In this document: piece after piece, positions 22,066-30,992 of the stretch
Numbering within the stretch: position 1 is the stretch's first letter
How the letters are laid out: the number at the start of each line of letters is the position of its first letter
NCBI GenBank assembly: GCA_012064385.1
Contig: QRDG01000519.1
Location: forward strand, 633,011 to 697,010
Length of the DNA stretch: 64,000 bases
Origin: Puccinellia tenuiflora
Lineage: Eukaryota; Streptophyta; Magnoliopsida; Poales; Poaceae
Reading direction: 5' to 3'
The notes under the pieces: generated by a model
Databases searched by the model: none
Told to the model about the DNA's origin: nothing
What the model saw: the letters and a program-made list of their open reading frames with translations, nothing else
Translations under genes and position numbers: made by a program

Positions 22066-22585
22066 GGCTTTTTTTTCCTTTTTCTGTTTTCTAGGTTCTT
22101 TTTCTGTTTTCTTTTTGTTTCCTTTTCTGTTTTCTTTTATAGTTTCTTTTTCTGTTTTTTTGTTTCTTTTTTTGTTTTCTTTTATAGTTTCTTTTTCTGG
22201 TTTCTTTTTTGTTTCTTTTTCTGTTTTCTTTTATAGTTTCTTCTTATTATTTAAAAAGTCATATAATTTTCTAGTTTCTTTTAAAATGTTCCAATATTTG
22301 AAAATCACTATCTTTTTATTATTTATTTTTCTAGTTTATTTTTATTATTTGAAAATCAATTTTTTTTCTAGTTTCTTTTAAAATGTTCCAATATTTGAAA
22401 ATCATTATCTTTTTATTATTTATTTTTCTAGTTTCTTTTTATTATTTGAAAATCATATTTAATTATAACACATCACCGAATACAAGTCATACAAGGTTTA
22501 ATACCGAATATTGTTGTTTATCAGAAATGTATATAATTGTTGATAAAAATGCAATTCAAATATCAAATTGTTGATAAAAATGTAA
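22066..22585. repeat. T-rich low-complexity region
   Basis: Iterated TTTCTTTTTCTGTTTTC units, then a duplicated segment of about 100 bp built on AATGTTCCAATATTTG. No gene seen. Confidence 0.75.
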
Positions 22586-22589
22586 TCTA

Positions 22590-23035
22590 CCTTTAGTCCC
22601 GGTTCGTGTTACCAATCGGGACTAAAGAAGCACACGGATCGTGTGTTTCTTTCAAGCGCTTGTGAGCCGTTGGATCAGAGTTGTGTTTCTTTTGAGGGCT
22701 TGTGAGCTGTTGGATCGTGTGCACACGGATCGTGTGTTTCCTTCGAGCGCTTGTGAGCCATTGGATCAGAGTTGTGTTTCTTTCGAGTGCTTGTGAGCTG
22801 TTGGATCGTGTGCACCGAAAAGGCGCGCGCCAAAATACCCTTTAGTCCCGGTTCGTGGCATGAACTGGGACCAATGCCCGCCTTTAGTCCCGGTTCGTGT
22901 TACCAACCGGGACTAAAGAAGCACACGGATCGTGTGTTTCTTTCAAGCGCTTGTGAGCCGTTGGATCAGGGGTGTGTTTCTTTCAAGCGCTTGTGAGCCG
23001 TTGGATCAGGGGTGTGTTTCTTTCTGCACTCCCAC
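22590..23035. repeat. CACTA subterminal repeats with an iterated ~65-bp unit
   Basis: TTTAGTCCCGGTTCGTG/ACCAACCGGGACTAAAG pairs alternate with several copies of a unit containing CACACGGATCGTGTG, GTTTCTTTC and GCGCTTGTGAGCCGTTGGAT. This is typical of one end of a Caspar-like CACTA element (inference). Confidence 0.78.
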
Positions 23036-23064
23036 CTCATCCACAGGTACACCTTCTAATCGCC

Positions 23065-23073
23065 TATAAATAG
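23065..23073 (+). promoter_or_regulatory. TATA box ahead of the hairpin cluster
   Basis: TATAAATAG lies about 60 bases upstream of the first base of hairpin H1, right after the subterminal repeats. The spacing suits a polymerase II start that would transcribe H1 and H2. Confidence 0.5.
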
Positions 23074-23124
23074 CGACGTCCCTGCAGCGAACGGCACACA
23101 ACGAGCGTCTATCTTTGCCACCGA

Positions 23125-23301
23125 ACCCAATGGTTGGATTTAGCCTACCTGCTGGCATGTTCCCTGGCATTATTGTGTTGTCTTTGTTCACCGGCCAGCC
23201 ATTGGATCCACCTCCTGTAGGTCGGTGAATAAAGACAATACAACGATGCTGTTGGAAACACAAGCCCTCAGGTAGGTTGAATCCAGTCACTGGATTTGGG
23301 T
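23125..23301 (+). ncRNA. Hairpin H1, microRNA-precursor-like long inverted repeat
   Basis: The arms 23125-23196 and 23219-23301 are almost fully complementary around a loop of about 20 bases. Matching parts include TTGTCTTTGTTCACCGGCC on the left with GGTCGGTGAATAAAGACAA on the right, and AGCCTACCTG with CAGGTAGGTT. The left arm is also open as a peptide-like frame (NPMVGFSLPAGMF), which would fit an origin from inverted duplication of a coding fragment. A second copy lies at 26028-26204 in the nested CACTA. That it yields small RNA is inference. Confidence 0.5.
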
Positions 23302-23365
23302 GACACAATAATGAATTGCCGAGGAGGTGGGAGTGGTGGTGGTGGAAGTGGTAGCCATGCCCCTC

Positions 23366-23480
23366 GGTCGGATCCAAGCAGCTGCAAGGCTCTGTGATGA
23401 TCTACAACATTCCCAACACTTTTTGGGACGGTCGTTAGATCATCACAGAAGTCTTGCGGCTGCTTGGATCGAAGGTCGAT
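23366..23480 (+). ncRNA. Hairpin H2
   Basis: Left arm GATCCAAGCAGCTGCAAG...CTGTGATGATCTA pairs with right arm TAGATCATCACAG...CTTGCGGCTGCTTGGATC, with a short TTTT-containing loop near CCCAACACTTTTTGGG. The stem is about 50 bp with few mismatches. It follows H1 by 65 bases on the same presumed transcript. Confidence 0.5.
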
Positions 23481-23599
23481 TTGCTGCTCACGACGACGCG
23501 AGACGGATGCGCAAGCTTCCGGATGGGAAAAACCAGTGTTGGATCAGCCACATGACCCTATATGCAAATCATTCGGATTCCCGTGCTTCTGATCCAACG

Positions 23600-23660
23600 G
23601 CTCACATATCAACGCTCCTTTAGTCCCGGTTCAATCTACCAACCGGGACTAAAGACGAAG
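23600..23660. repeat. Subterminal repeat pair between hairpins H2 and H3
   Basis: TTTAGTCCCGGTTCAATC/ACCAACCGGGACTAAAG pair, same class as the flanking clusters. Confidence 0.75.
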
Positions 23661-23680
23661 AGTTGCCCTGATCTTTTAGC

Positions 23681-23689
23681 TATAAATAC
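23681..23689 (+). promoter_or_regulatory. Second TATA box, ahead of hairpin H3
   Basis: TATAAATAC lies about 110 bases before hairpin H3 and could drive a separate transcript from the one starting near 23095. Confidence 0.4.
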
Positions 23690-23795
23690 CAAACATGATC
23701 GAGGAGGAGATGAAGAACAAGAGTACGGCAACAGCGGAGAAGAAGCTAGTCAAACTAGTCCGGAAGGCAAAGACCGAATACAAATCATTCGGATT

Positions 23796-23866
23796 CGCCT
23801 GCATACGTCCAACAGTGCATTTTATATGCAGGCACTCACGAGCCACTGTTGGGCTGTATGCAGGTG
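23796..23866 (+). ncRNA. Hairpin H3
   Basis: CGCCTGCATACG followed by TCCAACAGTG pairs with CACTGTTGGG and CTGTATGCAGGTG around a loop of 26 bases. The stem is about 22 bp, the size of a plant microRNA duplex. Confidence 0.5.
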
Positions 23867-24084
23867 AAACCGTATGTTTTGTTCTATATCTAGGAATCCT
23901 TCAGTTCATCGACCGAATACAAGTCATACAAGTCATTTGATATGCAGGTAATAACAAGTCAGGTGAAACTGTGTGCATTTGATAAAAGGTTTAATACATT
24001 ATTACACATCACCACCAACATCCCTATCTAGTGTGTGTCCCTTTCTTCTTCCACTACTAGGAAACTAGCTATAGGTGGATCATC

Positions 24085-24405
24085 ATTCTGTGGCGCACCG
24101 ATTTGCCGTGCGCCACAGAAATTTATCAGTGGCGCACATCAGGTGGTGCGCCACTAATATCTGTGGCGCATTACTGCGCCGTGCGCCACTGAATATGGCA
24201 TTTCTGTGGCACACTTTGTGCCATGCGCCACAGAAACACGATGGGCCCCACCACCCACGGTTGAACTCGAGGCCCACCACCAATATCTGTGGCGCGTGGA
24301 TTCTGATGCGCCACAGAAACTAGAATATCTGTGGCGCATGTTTGTGGATGCGCCACAGATATATGCCTTTCTGTGGCGCATCCAGATACATGCGCCACAG
24401 ATATT
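24085..24405. repeat. Left subterminal repeats of the nested CACTA
   Basis: About six inverted pairs of TCTGTGGCGCA and TGCGCCACAGA separated by short unique stretches. These are likely transposase binding sites. Confidence 0.88.
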
Positions 24406-24418
24406 GAAGAGATGGACT

Positions 24419-24425
24419 TATAAGG
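24419..24425 (+). promoter_or_regulatory. TATA box of the hairpin-array transcription unit
   Basis: TATAAGG immediately follows the subterminal repeats and precedes a pyrimidine-rich, GC-rich leader, a normal plant core promoter layout. Confidence 0.5.
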
Positions 24426-24449
24426 CCTGCCCCCGCGCGCGCTGCCCTC

Positions 24450-24767
24450 TCTCTTTCTTCCCCAAATTCTCTCTATTTCGACGACCTCGATCCCCAGCAC
24501 CACCCCTCGCCGCCGGCAGCCCACCACCTGCACTCGACGGCCTCCCTAGCCACCTGGCACGCCGCCCAAGCCACCACCGCCCCGTCACACCGCCACCCGG
24601 CCGCATCGGCGCCGTCGGCACGCGCCCGTGCTCGAGGAGCGCCCGACGGCACGCGCCCGTACGTGCTCGAGGACGACCTGCACCGCCACCCGCACTGGCG
24701 CCGCCCACCACGCGCCCGTGCCCCTCCACCATCCCCTCTCCCTCCTCTCCACCATCCCCTCCCCGAG
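24450..24767 (+). other. GC-rich spliced leader exon (inferred)
   Basis: CT- and GC-rich sequence ending CCCCGAG/GTACTG, a plausible donor. Frames within it are composition artefacts on both strands. Splicing from here to the acceptor at 26613 would remove the hairpin array as an intron, and other splicing is possible. Confidence 0.4.
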
Positions 24768-25110
24768 GTACTGCTCCTTTCCTCCCCTCTCCCTCCCCTC
24801 CACACCTGCACACAAGGTGTTTGGTCAAATGCCAAACCCAGTTTTCTTACAGAATTTCTATGATTTGTTATTGATTGCTTGCTGCAAGTAGTTGGTAATG
24901 CTTCTAGTTGGTGCTAGTGGTGTTAGGAAAATTTTGGAAACCAAAATTTTTTAAGTTTTTTGCTAAGTTAAATATGGTCACTGTTTAAACATGCCTACAA
25001 AAATTCCTTCTATTAAGGTTCTCTCCCTCAATGTCATGGTTGTTTGTGCTCCGACCATCGTGTCGTGGAGATGCCGGCCGAAGATGTACATTTTTTATGA
25101 AATGATTGCA
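24768..25110 (+). other. Intron-like stretch before the hairpin array
   Basis: AT-rich sequence after the putative donor. No gene seen. A short hairpin (TTGCCGGAA 25134-25142 with TTCCGGCAA 25159-25167) follows, inside a weaker outer stem. Confidence 0.35.
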
Positions 25111-25180
25111 GGTACCCCGAGAGGCCCTTGAGATTGCCGGAATGTCGATTAACTTCCGTTCCGGCAAATTCGGGTACTCT

Positions 25181-25264
25181 CCATATATCCTTTTTTTAGC
25201 AAAGGTCATGCCGAAATTTTTCGTAAATTTTGGCATGAATTTGCTAAAAAAGGGACATATGGGG
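25181..25264 (+). ncRNA. Hairpin module 1 of the array
   Basis: Left arm CCATATATCC, TTTTTTTAGCAAA, TCATGCCGAAATTT pairs with right arm AAATTTTGGCATGA, TTTGCTAAAAAA, GGGACATATGG. About 37 bp of stem with few mismatches and a 9-base loop. Confidence 0.5.
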
Positions 25265-25349
25265 TATCTTTATTGTGTTCATATTTCACATTGGTGTTAT
25301 CTTTATTGTGTTATGCATGCTTTATTTTTGTTTTGTCTTTTTTTCTAAA

Positions 25350-25377
25350 GCCGATGATTAAAATGTTGTGGCACACT
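25350..25377 (+). repeat. Array spacer, copy 1
   Basis: GCCGATGATTAAAATGTTGT, then GGCACACTA. The same spacer core recurs at 25554, 25752 and 25943 at intervals of about 204, 198 and 191 bases, each just before a hairpin. A second conserved block (GTCCGACCTAAGTATGAGGC, then a T-rich stretch) follows each hairpin. Confidence 0.85.
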
Positions 25378-25385
25378 ATGTTAAT

Positions 25386-25468
25386 CAGGTAGGTGCTTGC
25401 GGACCTTGTGATATGCACAAATAAACATCTTGTGCATACTTTTACTTGGTCCGCTTGCCCCGTACCTG
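25386..25468 (+). ncRNA. Hairpin module 2 of the array
   Basis: CAGGTA and GCGGACC on the left pair with GGTCCGC and TACCTG on the right. The upper stem shares CTTGTGATATGCACAA / CTTGTGCAT with modules 3 and 4. Relative to module 4, three stem positions differ and each is matched by the complementary change on the other arm. Confidence 0.5.
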
Positions 25469-25553
25469 ATCAATGTGTGTTCAATCTAAATATGAGGCAC
25501 AAATCTAAATATGAGGAGCTAGTGAACCTTGTTTTTTCTTTCTCTTTCCGAAT

Positions 25554-25580
25554 GCCGATGATTAAAAATGTTGTGGCACT
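25554..25580 (+). repeat. Array spacer, copy 2
   Basis: Same core as copy 1 with one extra A in the A-run. Confidence 0.85.
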
Positions 25581-25589
25581 ATGTGGTAA

Positions 25590-25669
25590 CCCTGAAGGTC
25601 TGCCGAGCCTTGTGATATGCACAAGTACAAGTCTTGTGCATCCTACTTGGCTCGGCCGATCCTTCAGGG
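25590..25669 (+). ncRNA. Hairpin module 3 of the array
   Basis: CCCTGAAGG pairs with CCTTCAGGG and GCCGAGCC with GGCTCGGC. One T/C mismatch and one bulged A interrupt the lower stem. The inner CACAAG/CTTGTG pair closes a short loop. Total 80 bases. Confidence 0.55.
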
Positions 25670-25751
25670 CTACTAATAATTGTGTGTCCGAACTAAGTAT
25701 GAGGCGCAAAATCTAAGTCATTTTTATTTTGTTTTGTCTGTTTCTTCGAAA

Positions 25752-25778
25752 GCCGATGATTAAAATGTTGTGGCACTA
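25752..25778 (+). repeat. Array spacer, copy 3
   Basis: Core identical to copy 1 apart from the GGCACTA ending. Confidence 0.85.
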
Positions 25779-25787
25779 AGTTGTAAG

Positions 25788-25866
25788 CCTGCAGGTCTTG
25801 TGAGCCTTGTGATATGCACAAGTACCAAGTCTTGTGCATCATACTTGGCTCACAAGATCCTGCAGG
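25788..25866 (+). ncRNA. Hairpin module 4 of the array
   Basis: CCTGCAGG pairs with CCTGCAGG and TCTTGTGAGCC with GGCTCACAAGA, with only one bulged A over about 19 bp. Compared with module 3, the A-T pair at stem position 5 became C-G and the GCC/GGC triplet became TGT/ACA, so both arms changed together. Confidence 0.55.
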
Positions 25867-25942
25867 TCTACTTGAGTGTCCGACCTAAGTATGAGGCGCA
25901 AAATCTAAGTCATTTTTATTTTGTTTTGTTTTTTTCTTCTAA

Positions 25943-25969
25943 GCCGATGATTAAAATGTTGTGACACTA
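25943..25969 (+). repeat. Array spacer, copy 4
   Basis: Same core with one G-to-A change (TTGTGACACTA). Instead of a module 2-4 type hairpin it is followed by the H1-type block. Confidence 0.85.
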
Positions 25970-26027
25970 GGCATTTTAGCCTCCCTGCAGCGAACGGCAC
26001 ACAACGAGCGTCTACCTTTGTCACCGA

Positions 26028-26204
26028 ACCCAATGGCTGGATTTAGCCTACCTGCTGGCATGTTCCCTGGCATTATTGTTTTGTCTTTGTTCACCGGCCA
26101 GCCATTGGATCCACCTCCTGTAGGTCGGTGAATAAAGACAAAACAACGATGCTGTTGGAAACACAAGCCCTCAGGTAGGTTGAATCCAGCCACTGGATTT
26201 GGGT
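26028..26204 (+). ncRNA. Hairpin module 5 (copy of hairpin H1)
   Basis: The block 25980-26228 is nearly identical to 23077-23327. It occupies the place of a hairpin between standard spacers. Its stem is better paired than H1: TGGCTGGATT pairs fully, and a G-U wobble in H1 (ATTGTGTTG with CAATACAAC) is a U-A pair here (ATTGTTTTG with CAAAACAAC), both arms having changed. Confidence 0.55.
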
Positions 26205-26405
26205 GACACAATGATGAATTGCCGAGGATCCTGCAGGTCTTCTTGTGTGTCCGACCTAAGTATGAGGCGCAAATTTAAGTCATTTTTATTTTGTTTTGTC
26301 TTTTTCTTCTAAGCCGATAATGTGTGTCCAATCTATGTATGAGGCATAAACTCGAATCTTTTTGTTTCTTCTCTATGAATTGACAAAGCCGATGATTTAA
26401 ACTAT

Positions 26406-26516
26406 GCCACGGTAAAGGCAAGGAGAGTGTCTACAATGCCTTGTAGTATATACAATTGGAGTGTTTATATTAATACATGGTCTTGTACACACTCTTTTTG
26501 CCTTGTTTTGCACGGC
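26406..26516 (+). ncRNA. Hairpin module 6 of the array
   Basis: AAGGCAAGGAGAGTGTCTAC pairs with GTACACACTC, TTTTTGCCTT, and an outer GCC/GGC segment extends the stem. A degenerate spacer (GCCGATGATTTAAACTATG) precedes it. Confidence 0.45.
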
Positions 26517-26613
26517 AATGATATATGAGGCTTTCCATTGTTAACTTCTCGCATTTCGTAAATTTTAATATTACTTTTGTAATAAAATTTTGACTTAAGC
26601 ATTTTGTACTTAG

Positions 26614-27015
26614 GTGTTCTCGGTGACGATGTCCATGTTGGACCAGAGGGGCGATGTGCAGGACTGGGCTCCACCGGGCTGGCACTGGGAGGTGCTACCT
26701 TCCGGGACGCGCAGCTTGGTGAGGAATCCGGGTGACGTCGTCGACCCTGATCTTCTGTGGTGGCAGTCGTGTGGGCCACGCTCGGTGCAGAGGGAGCCGG
26801 CCCCCGAGGAGGAGGTACGTCGCCGTATTAGGGAGGAGGACGAGCACGTCCGTCGATACATGTATCTGCTGGTTAGGCAGTATGATGGTAGGTGGTCGTT
26901 TCTTCAGAGGGTTCCTGCTCACGTGAGCTATGACCCTGTGAGGGTTCCTTATCTTTGGATGCGTAGCGCCGCCGTCGACTCAGTACAGGTCGATGAATCA
27001 GAAGGTTCATGTTGA
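26614..27015 (+). CDS. Small unrecognised protein encoded in the nested CACTA
   Basis: The exon starts after TTGTACTTAG. The first ATG is at 26629, giving 128 residues and a TGA at 27013-27015. The protein is Trp- and Arg-rich: DWAPPGWHWEVLPSG, then DLLWWQSCGP, an acidic/basic helix EEEVRRRIREEDEHVRRYMY, and RVPAHVSYDPVRVPYLW. Codon composition is GC-rich and quite unlike the flanking AT-rich intron, which supports real coding. No signal peptide or membrane segment is seen. I do not recognise a family. It may be a captured host gene or a CACTA accessory gene. Confidence 0.5.
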   Translation: MFSVTMSMLDQRGDVQDWAPPGWHWEVLPSGTRSLVRNPGDVVDPDLLWWQSCGPRSVQREPAPEEEVRRRIREEDEHVRRYMYLLVRQYDGRWSFLQRVPAHVSYDPVRVPYLWMRSAAVDSVQVDESEGSC

Positions 27016-27305
27016 AATTAGCTAAGCTTCATGTATTAGCTACTGGATATGTAATAATATGATCGATGAACTATGATTGTGATCAACTTTGTGTAATAAT
27101 ATGATCGATGAACTATGATTGGAAATTATGTATTTGTATTGGTTTATCAAATATTTCTCTCTATATAATATTGGAATATGAATTTCCTGTAATGTGATAT
27201 ATCTGTATTTTCTATAATATACTAGTTTTTTTTTCCTGTAATGATATATCTGTATTTTCTATAATATACCAGTATTTGTACGGCAGCAGAAAAATGAAAA
27301 TACGT
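27016..27305 (+). other. 3' region of the small CACTA gene
   Basis: AT-rich trailer with a duplicated TAATAATATGATCGATGAAC block (near 27050 and 27095) and a duplicated TGTATTTTCTATAATATAC block. It probably holds the polyadenylation region. Confidence 0.4.
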
Positions 27306-27530
27306 ATAATATATTCTGTGGCGCACCGTTCGTGGTTTCTGTGGCGCATGCATTTCTGTGGCGCACGGGAGAAACATGCGCCACAGAAATATTTCTGTGG
27401 CGCACCCAGAAAGGTGCGCCACAGAAATATATTTTAGTGGCGAGACTTCTGTGGCGCATACTTCTGTTTCGCGGATGCGCCACAGAAAGTCCTAAAAGGT
27501 GCGCCACTAATGACCATTTCCCTAGTAGTG
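27306..27530. repeat. Right subterminal repeats of the nested CACTA
   Basis: Inverted TTCTGTGGCGCA/TGCGCCACAGAA units matching the left end, then the terminus CCCTAGTAGTG. Confidence 0.9.
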
Positions 27531-30500
27531 TTCATGTGTGTCTCTTTCTTCTGATTGCGCCGCAACCATGGACAATCTTCATCATTCAACGCGATGGTTG
27601 GGTCAGTTTTAACCGTAAAGGGGGGAATTTCATGAAAATTATTGTAATCTTCCGACATGTCCGTCTTGTCCTCCACTCCTACGATGTTTCTTTTTCCTGA
27701 AAGAACTATGTGTTGCTTTGGCTCATCGTATGATGTATTCGCTTGCTTATCTTTTCTTTTTTTCGGTCTGGAAGACATGTCCTTCACATAGAAAACCTGA
27801 GCCACGTCATTGGCTAGGACGAATGGTTCGGTGTCGTACCCAAGATTTTTTACATCCACCGTAGTCATTCCGTACTTCGGGTCTACATTTACCCCGCCTT
27901 CCAGGTTGAACCATTTGCACCTGAACAAAGGTACCTTGAAAGAAGGTCCATAGTCAAGTTCCCATATCTGCTCTATGTAACCATAATATGTGTCCTTTTT
28001 CCCATTGTTGTTTGTTGCATCAAAGCGGACACCACTGTTTTGGTTGGTGCTCTTTTTATCTTGGTCGGCCGTGTAAAATGTATTCCCATTTATCTCGTAC
28101 CCTTGAAAAGTCAATATAGTCGACGATGGTGCTATGGCCAACAAGTATAATTGTTCTTCAACAGTGTTGTCATTAATGAGACGTGTTTGCAACCATCCGC
28201 TGAAAGTCTTCATGTGTTCTCTTTCAATCGATTCTCCAGGCTGCTCCGGGCATTTAGAGCGTAAAATATTCATGTGTTCCTGGATATACGGAGCCACCAA
28301 GATGGAATTATGTAGAACTGTGTAGTGTGCTTGATTGAAAGAATCCCAGTCCTTACACATTATTGCTTTCTTTCCTAGCGTGCCTATTCCACGCAGTCTC
28401 CCCTCATGGCGCGATTGAGGAAAACCGATCGGCTTAAGGTCAGGAATAAAGTCAACACAAAACTCAATTACCTCATCTGTTCCATAGCCCTTGGAGATGC
28501 TTCCTTCGGGCCTAGCACGGTTATGAACGTATTTCTTTAAGACTCCCATGAACCTCTCAAAGGGGAACATGTTGTGTAGAAATACAGGACCGAGAACATT
28601 AATCTCTTCGACTAGGTGAACTATGAGGTGCGTCATAATATTGAAGAAGGATGGTGGGAACACCAACTCGAAGCTGACAAGACATTGGACCACCTCCCTC
28701 TGTAAACCTGGTAGAGTTAATGGATTGATCACCTTCTGAGAAATTGCATTGAGAAATGCACATAGCTTCACAATGGGTACTGGAACATTTTCCGGTAGAA
28801 GCCCCCTCAATGCAATCGGAAGTAATTGTGTCATAATCACGTGGCAGTCATGAGACTTTAGGTTCTGGAACTTTTTCTCTGCCATGTTTATTATTCCCTT
28901 TATATTCGACGAGAAACCAGACGGGACCTTGATACTGCTCAGGACTTCAAAAAAGATCTCCTTCTCTTCTTTGGTAAGAGCGTAGCTGGCAAGACCTTGA
29001 TACTTATCTGGATTCAGGTGGTCGTCTCGTTCGTGCATATGTTGGTGGTCCTGTCGTGATTCCGGTGTATCTTTTGTTTTCCCATACACGCCCAAGAAGC
29101 TTAGTAGGTTCACGCACAGATTTTTCGTCACGTGCATCACGTCTATTGCAGAGCGAACCTCCAGTATTTTCCAATAGGGTAGCTCCCAAAATATAGAGCA
29201 CTTCTTCCACATGGGTACGTGTCCATCAGCGTCATTCGAAACAGATAGACTGCCAGGACCCTTTCCAAAGATTACTTTTAAGTCCTTGACCATGTCATAT
29301 ATAACATCACCATTAGGTAATTTAGGATTCGTCTGATGATTTGGCTCACCTTTGAAATGTTTGCCTTTCTTTCTTACGGCATGCCCTTTTGTAAGAAATC
29401 GCCGATGCCCCAGGTACACATTCTTGTTTCCCATATGTATACTTTCAGTGTCACCTAAACAGTGCGTGCATGCATTGTATCCCTTGTTTGACTGTCCTGA
29501 AATGTTACTAAGTGCAGGCCAATCATTGATGGTTACAAACAGCAACGCTCGTAGGTCAAATTCCTTTTGTTCGTGCTCATCCCACGTAGGTACACCTTCG
29601 TCACGCCACAACTGTAAAAGTTCTTCAACCAATGGCCTCAGATACACATCAATGTCGTTGCCCGGTTGCTTCGGGCCTTGGATGAGCACTGGCATCATAA
29701 TGAACTTCCGCTTCATGCACAACCAAGGAGGAAGGTTATAAATACACAGAGTCACAGGCCAGGTGCTATGACTAGAGCTCTGCTCCCCGAAAGGATTAAA
29801 GCCATCTGTACTTAGCCCAAATCTTAAGTTCCTTGCGTCAGCTGCAAATTCCGGGAACTCCCTGTCGATTTTTCTCCACTGCGACCCATCGGCGGGGTGT
29901 CTTAACATCAGGTCTTTCAAACGGTCTTCTTTGTGCCATCGTAACAACTTTGCATGCTCTTTGTTTTGGAACAAACGTTTCAATCGTGGTATTATAGGAG
30001 CATACCACATCACCTTGGCAGGAACCCTCTTCCTAGGGCACGGCTCACCCTCAACATTACCAGGGTCATCTCGCCTTATTTTATACCGCGATGCACCGCA
30101 TACCGGGCATGCATTCAAATTCTCGTACTCCTCACCACGGTAGAGGATGCAGTCATTGATGCACGCATGTATCTTCTGCACCTCTAATCCTAGTGGGCAG
30201 ACAACCTTCTTTGCTTCGTACGTACTGGGGGGCAATACGTTATCTTTTGGAAGCATCTTCTTTATTATTTTCAGCAATTTTTCAAATCCCTTGTCAGAAG
30301 TACCTTCCTCTGCCTTCCATTGCAGCAATTCCAGCGTGGTACCAAGCTTTTTCTGGCCATCTTCGCAAGTTGGGTACAACAATTTCTTGTGATCCTCTAA
30401 CATGCTCTCCAACTTCAACCTCTCGTTTTTAGTTCCGCTGTTTATCTGTGCATCAAGAATGGCCCGACCAAAATCATCATCGTGCTCATCAACAATGGGC

Positions 30501-30992
30501 TCTTCTTCAGCTTCGTCTTCCCCCATTGCAGTATCACCGTCTTCGGTGAACGTAGGATAGTTGTCATTATCCTCTTCTTCTTCATTTTCTTCCATTATAA
30601 CCCCTCTTTCTCCGTGCTTGGTCCAACAATTATAACCGGACATGAAACCATGCTGCAACAGGTGGACGTGAATGGTTTTTGAGGTAGAGTAATCCTGCGT
30701 ATTCTTGCAGACGCTACATGGACAAGAAATAAAACCATTCGACGGCTTGTTTTTCTCAGCCACACGGAGAAAATAATGCATGCCATTAATATAGTCGGGA
30801 AATCGTCGGTCACTATACATCCATTGCCGGCTCATCTGCATTATATAAATATATCAAAAACTATTGCACTACATCAAGAGTATATAATAGTGACCAAATT
30901 AGTTAATACAAGTTCATCACATTAAAACCAAAGTAAAGTAATTGTAATGCATAGTCCTCATAAAACATACATTAATTGAAACTAACATACAA

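Larger units (their letters stand above)
24052..27530 (+). mobile_element. Nested CACTA transposon carrying a hairpin array
   Basis: The termini CACTACTAGGAAA and TTTCCCTAGTAGTG are perfect inverted repeats, and both sides carry TTC (24049-24051 and 27531-27533), the 3-bp duplication expected for CACTA. Subterminal repeats are inverted TTCTGTGGCGCA/TGCGCCACAGAA units at both ends. No transposase is present, so the element is non-autonomous. Instead it holds a TATA box, a GC-rich spliced leader, hairpin modules and a small reading frame. It inserted nine codons before the TNP2 stop. Confidence 0.93.
24024..30835 (-). pseudogene. TNP2-type CACTA transposase, interrupted by a nested CACTA
   Basis: A long intronless frame runs from 30835 to the insertion at 27530, more than 1100 codons. 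Order: Transpos_assoc region (RQWMYSDRRF, CPCSVCKN, HGFMSGYNCW); an acidic segment; the TNP2 transposase core (NACPVCGASRYK, LSTDGFNPFG, YNACTHCLGDT); DUF4218 (PLTLPGLQREVV, FPFERFMGVLKKYVHN); DUF4216 (GYIEQIWELDYG, FRCKWF). The second Met is preferred because ATGCAG before it resembles a splice acceptor. Removing the nested element and one TTC duplication restores the last codons (24051-24027), ending in a TAG at 24026-24024. The original protein thus lost only about nine C-terminal residues. The disrupted frame instead reads some 35 codons into the nested terminal repeat. TNP2 is the catalytic transposase of CACTA elements. Confidence 0.88.

Noticed and set aside
24206..24891. Frames on both strands in the GC-rich part of the nested CACTA
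   Set aside because: Composition artefact. They read through subterminal repeats and into intron-like sequence.
25350..26400. Spacer-hairpin array resembling a CRISPR array
   Set aside because: The context is a plant nuclear CACTA transposon. Spacers are about 100 bp and vary, inserts are inverted repeats, and no cas-like genes are present.
29352..30682. Plus-strand frames within TNP2
   Set aside because: Antisense shadows of the transposase.
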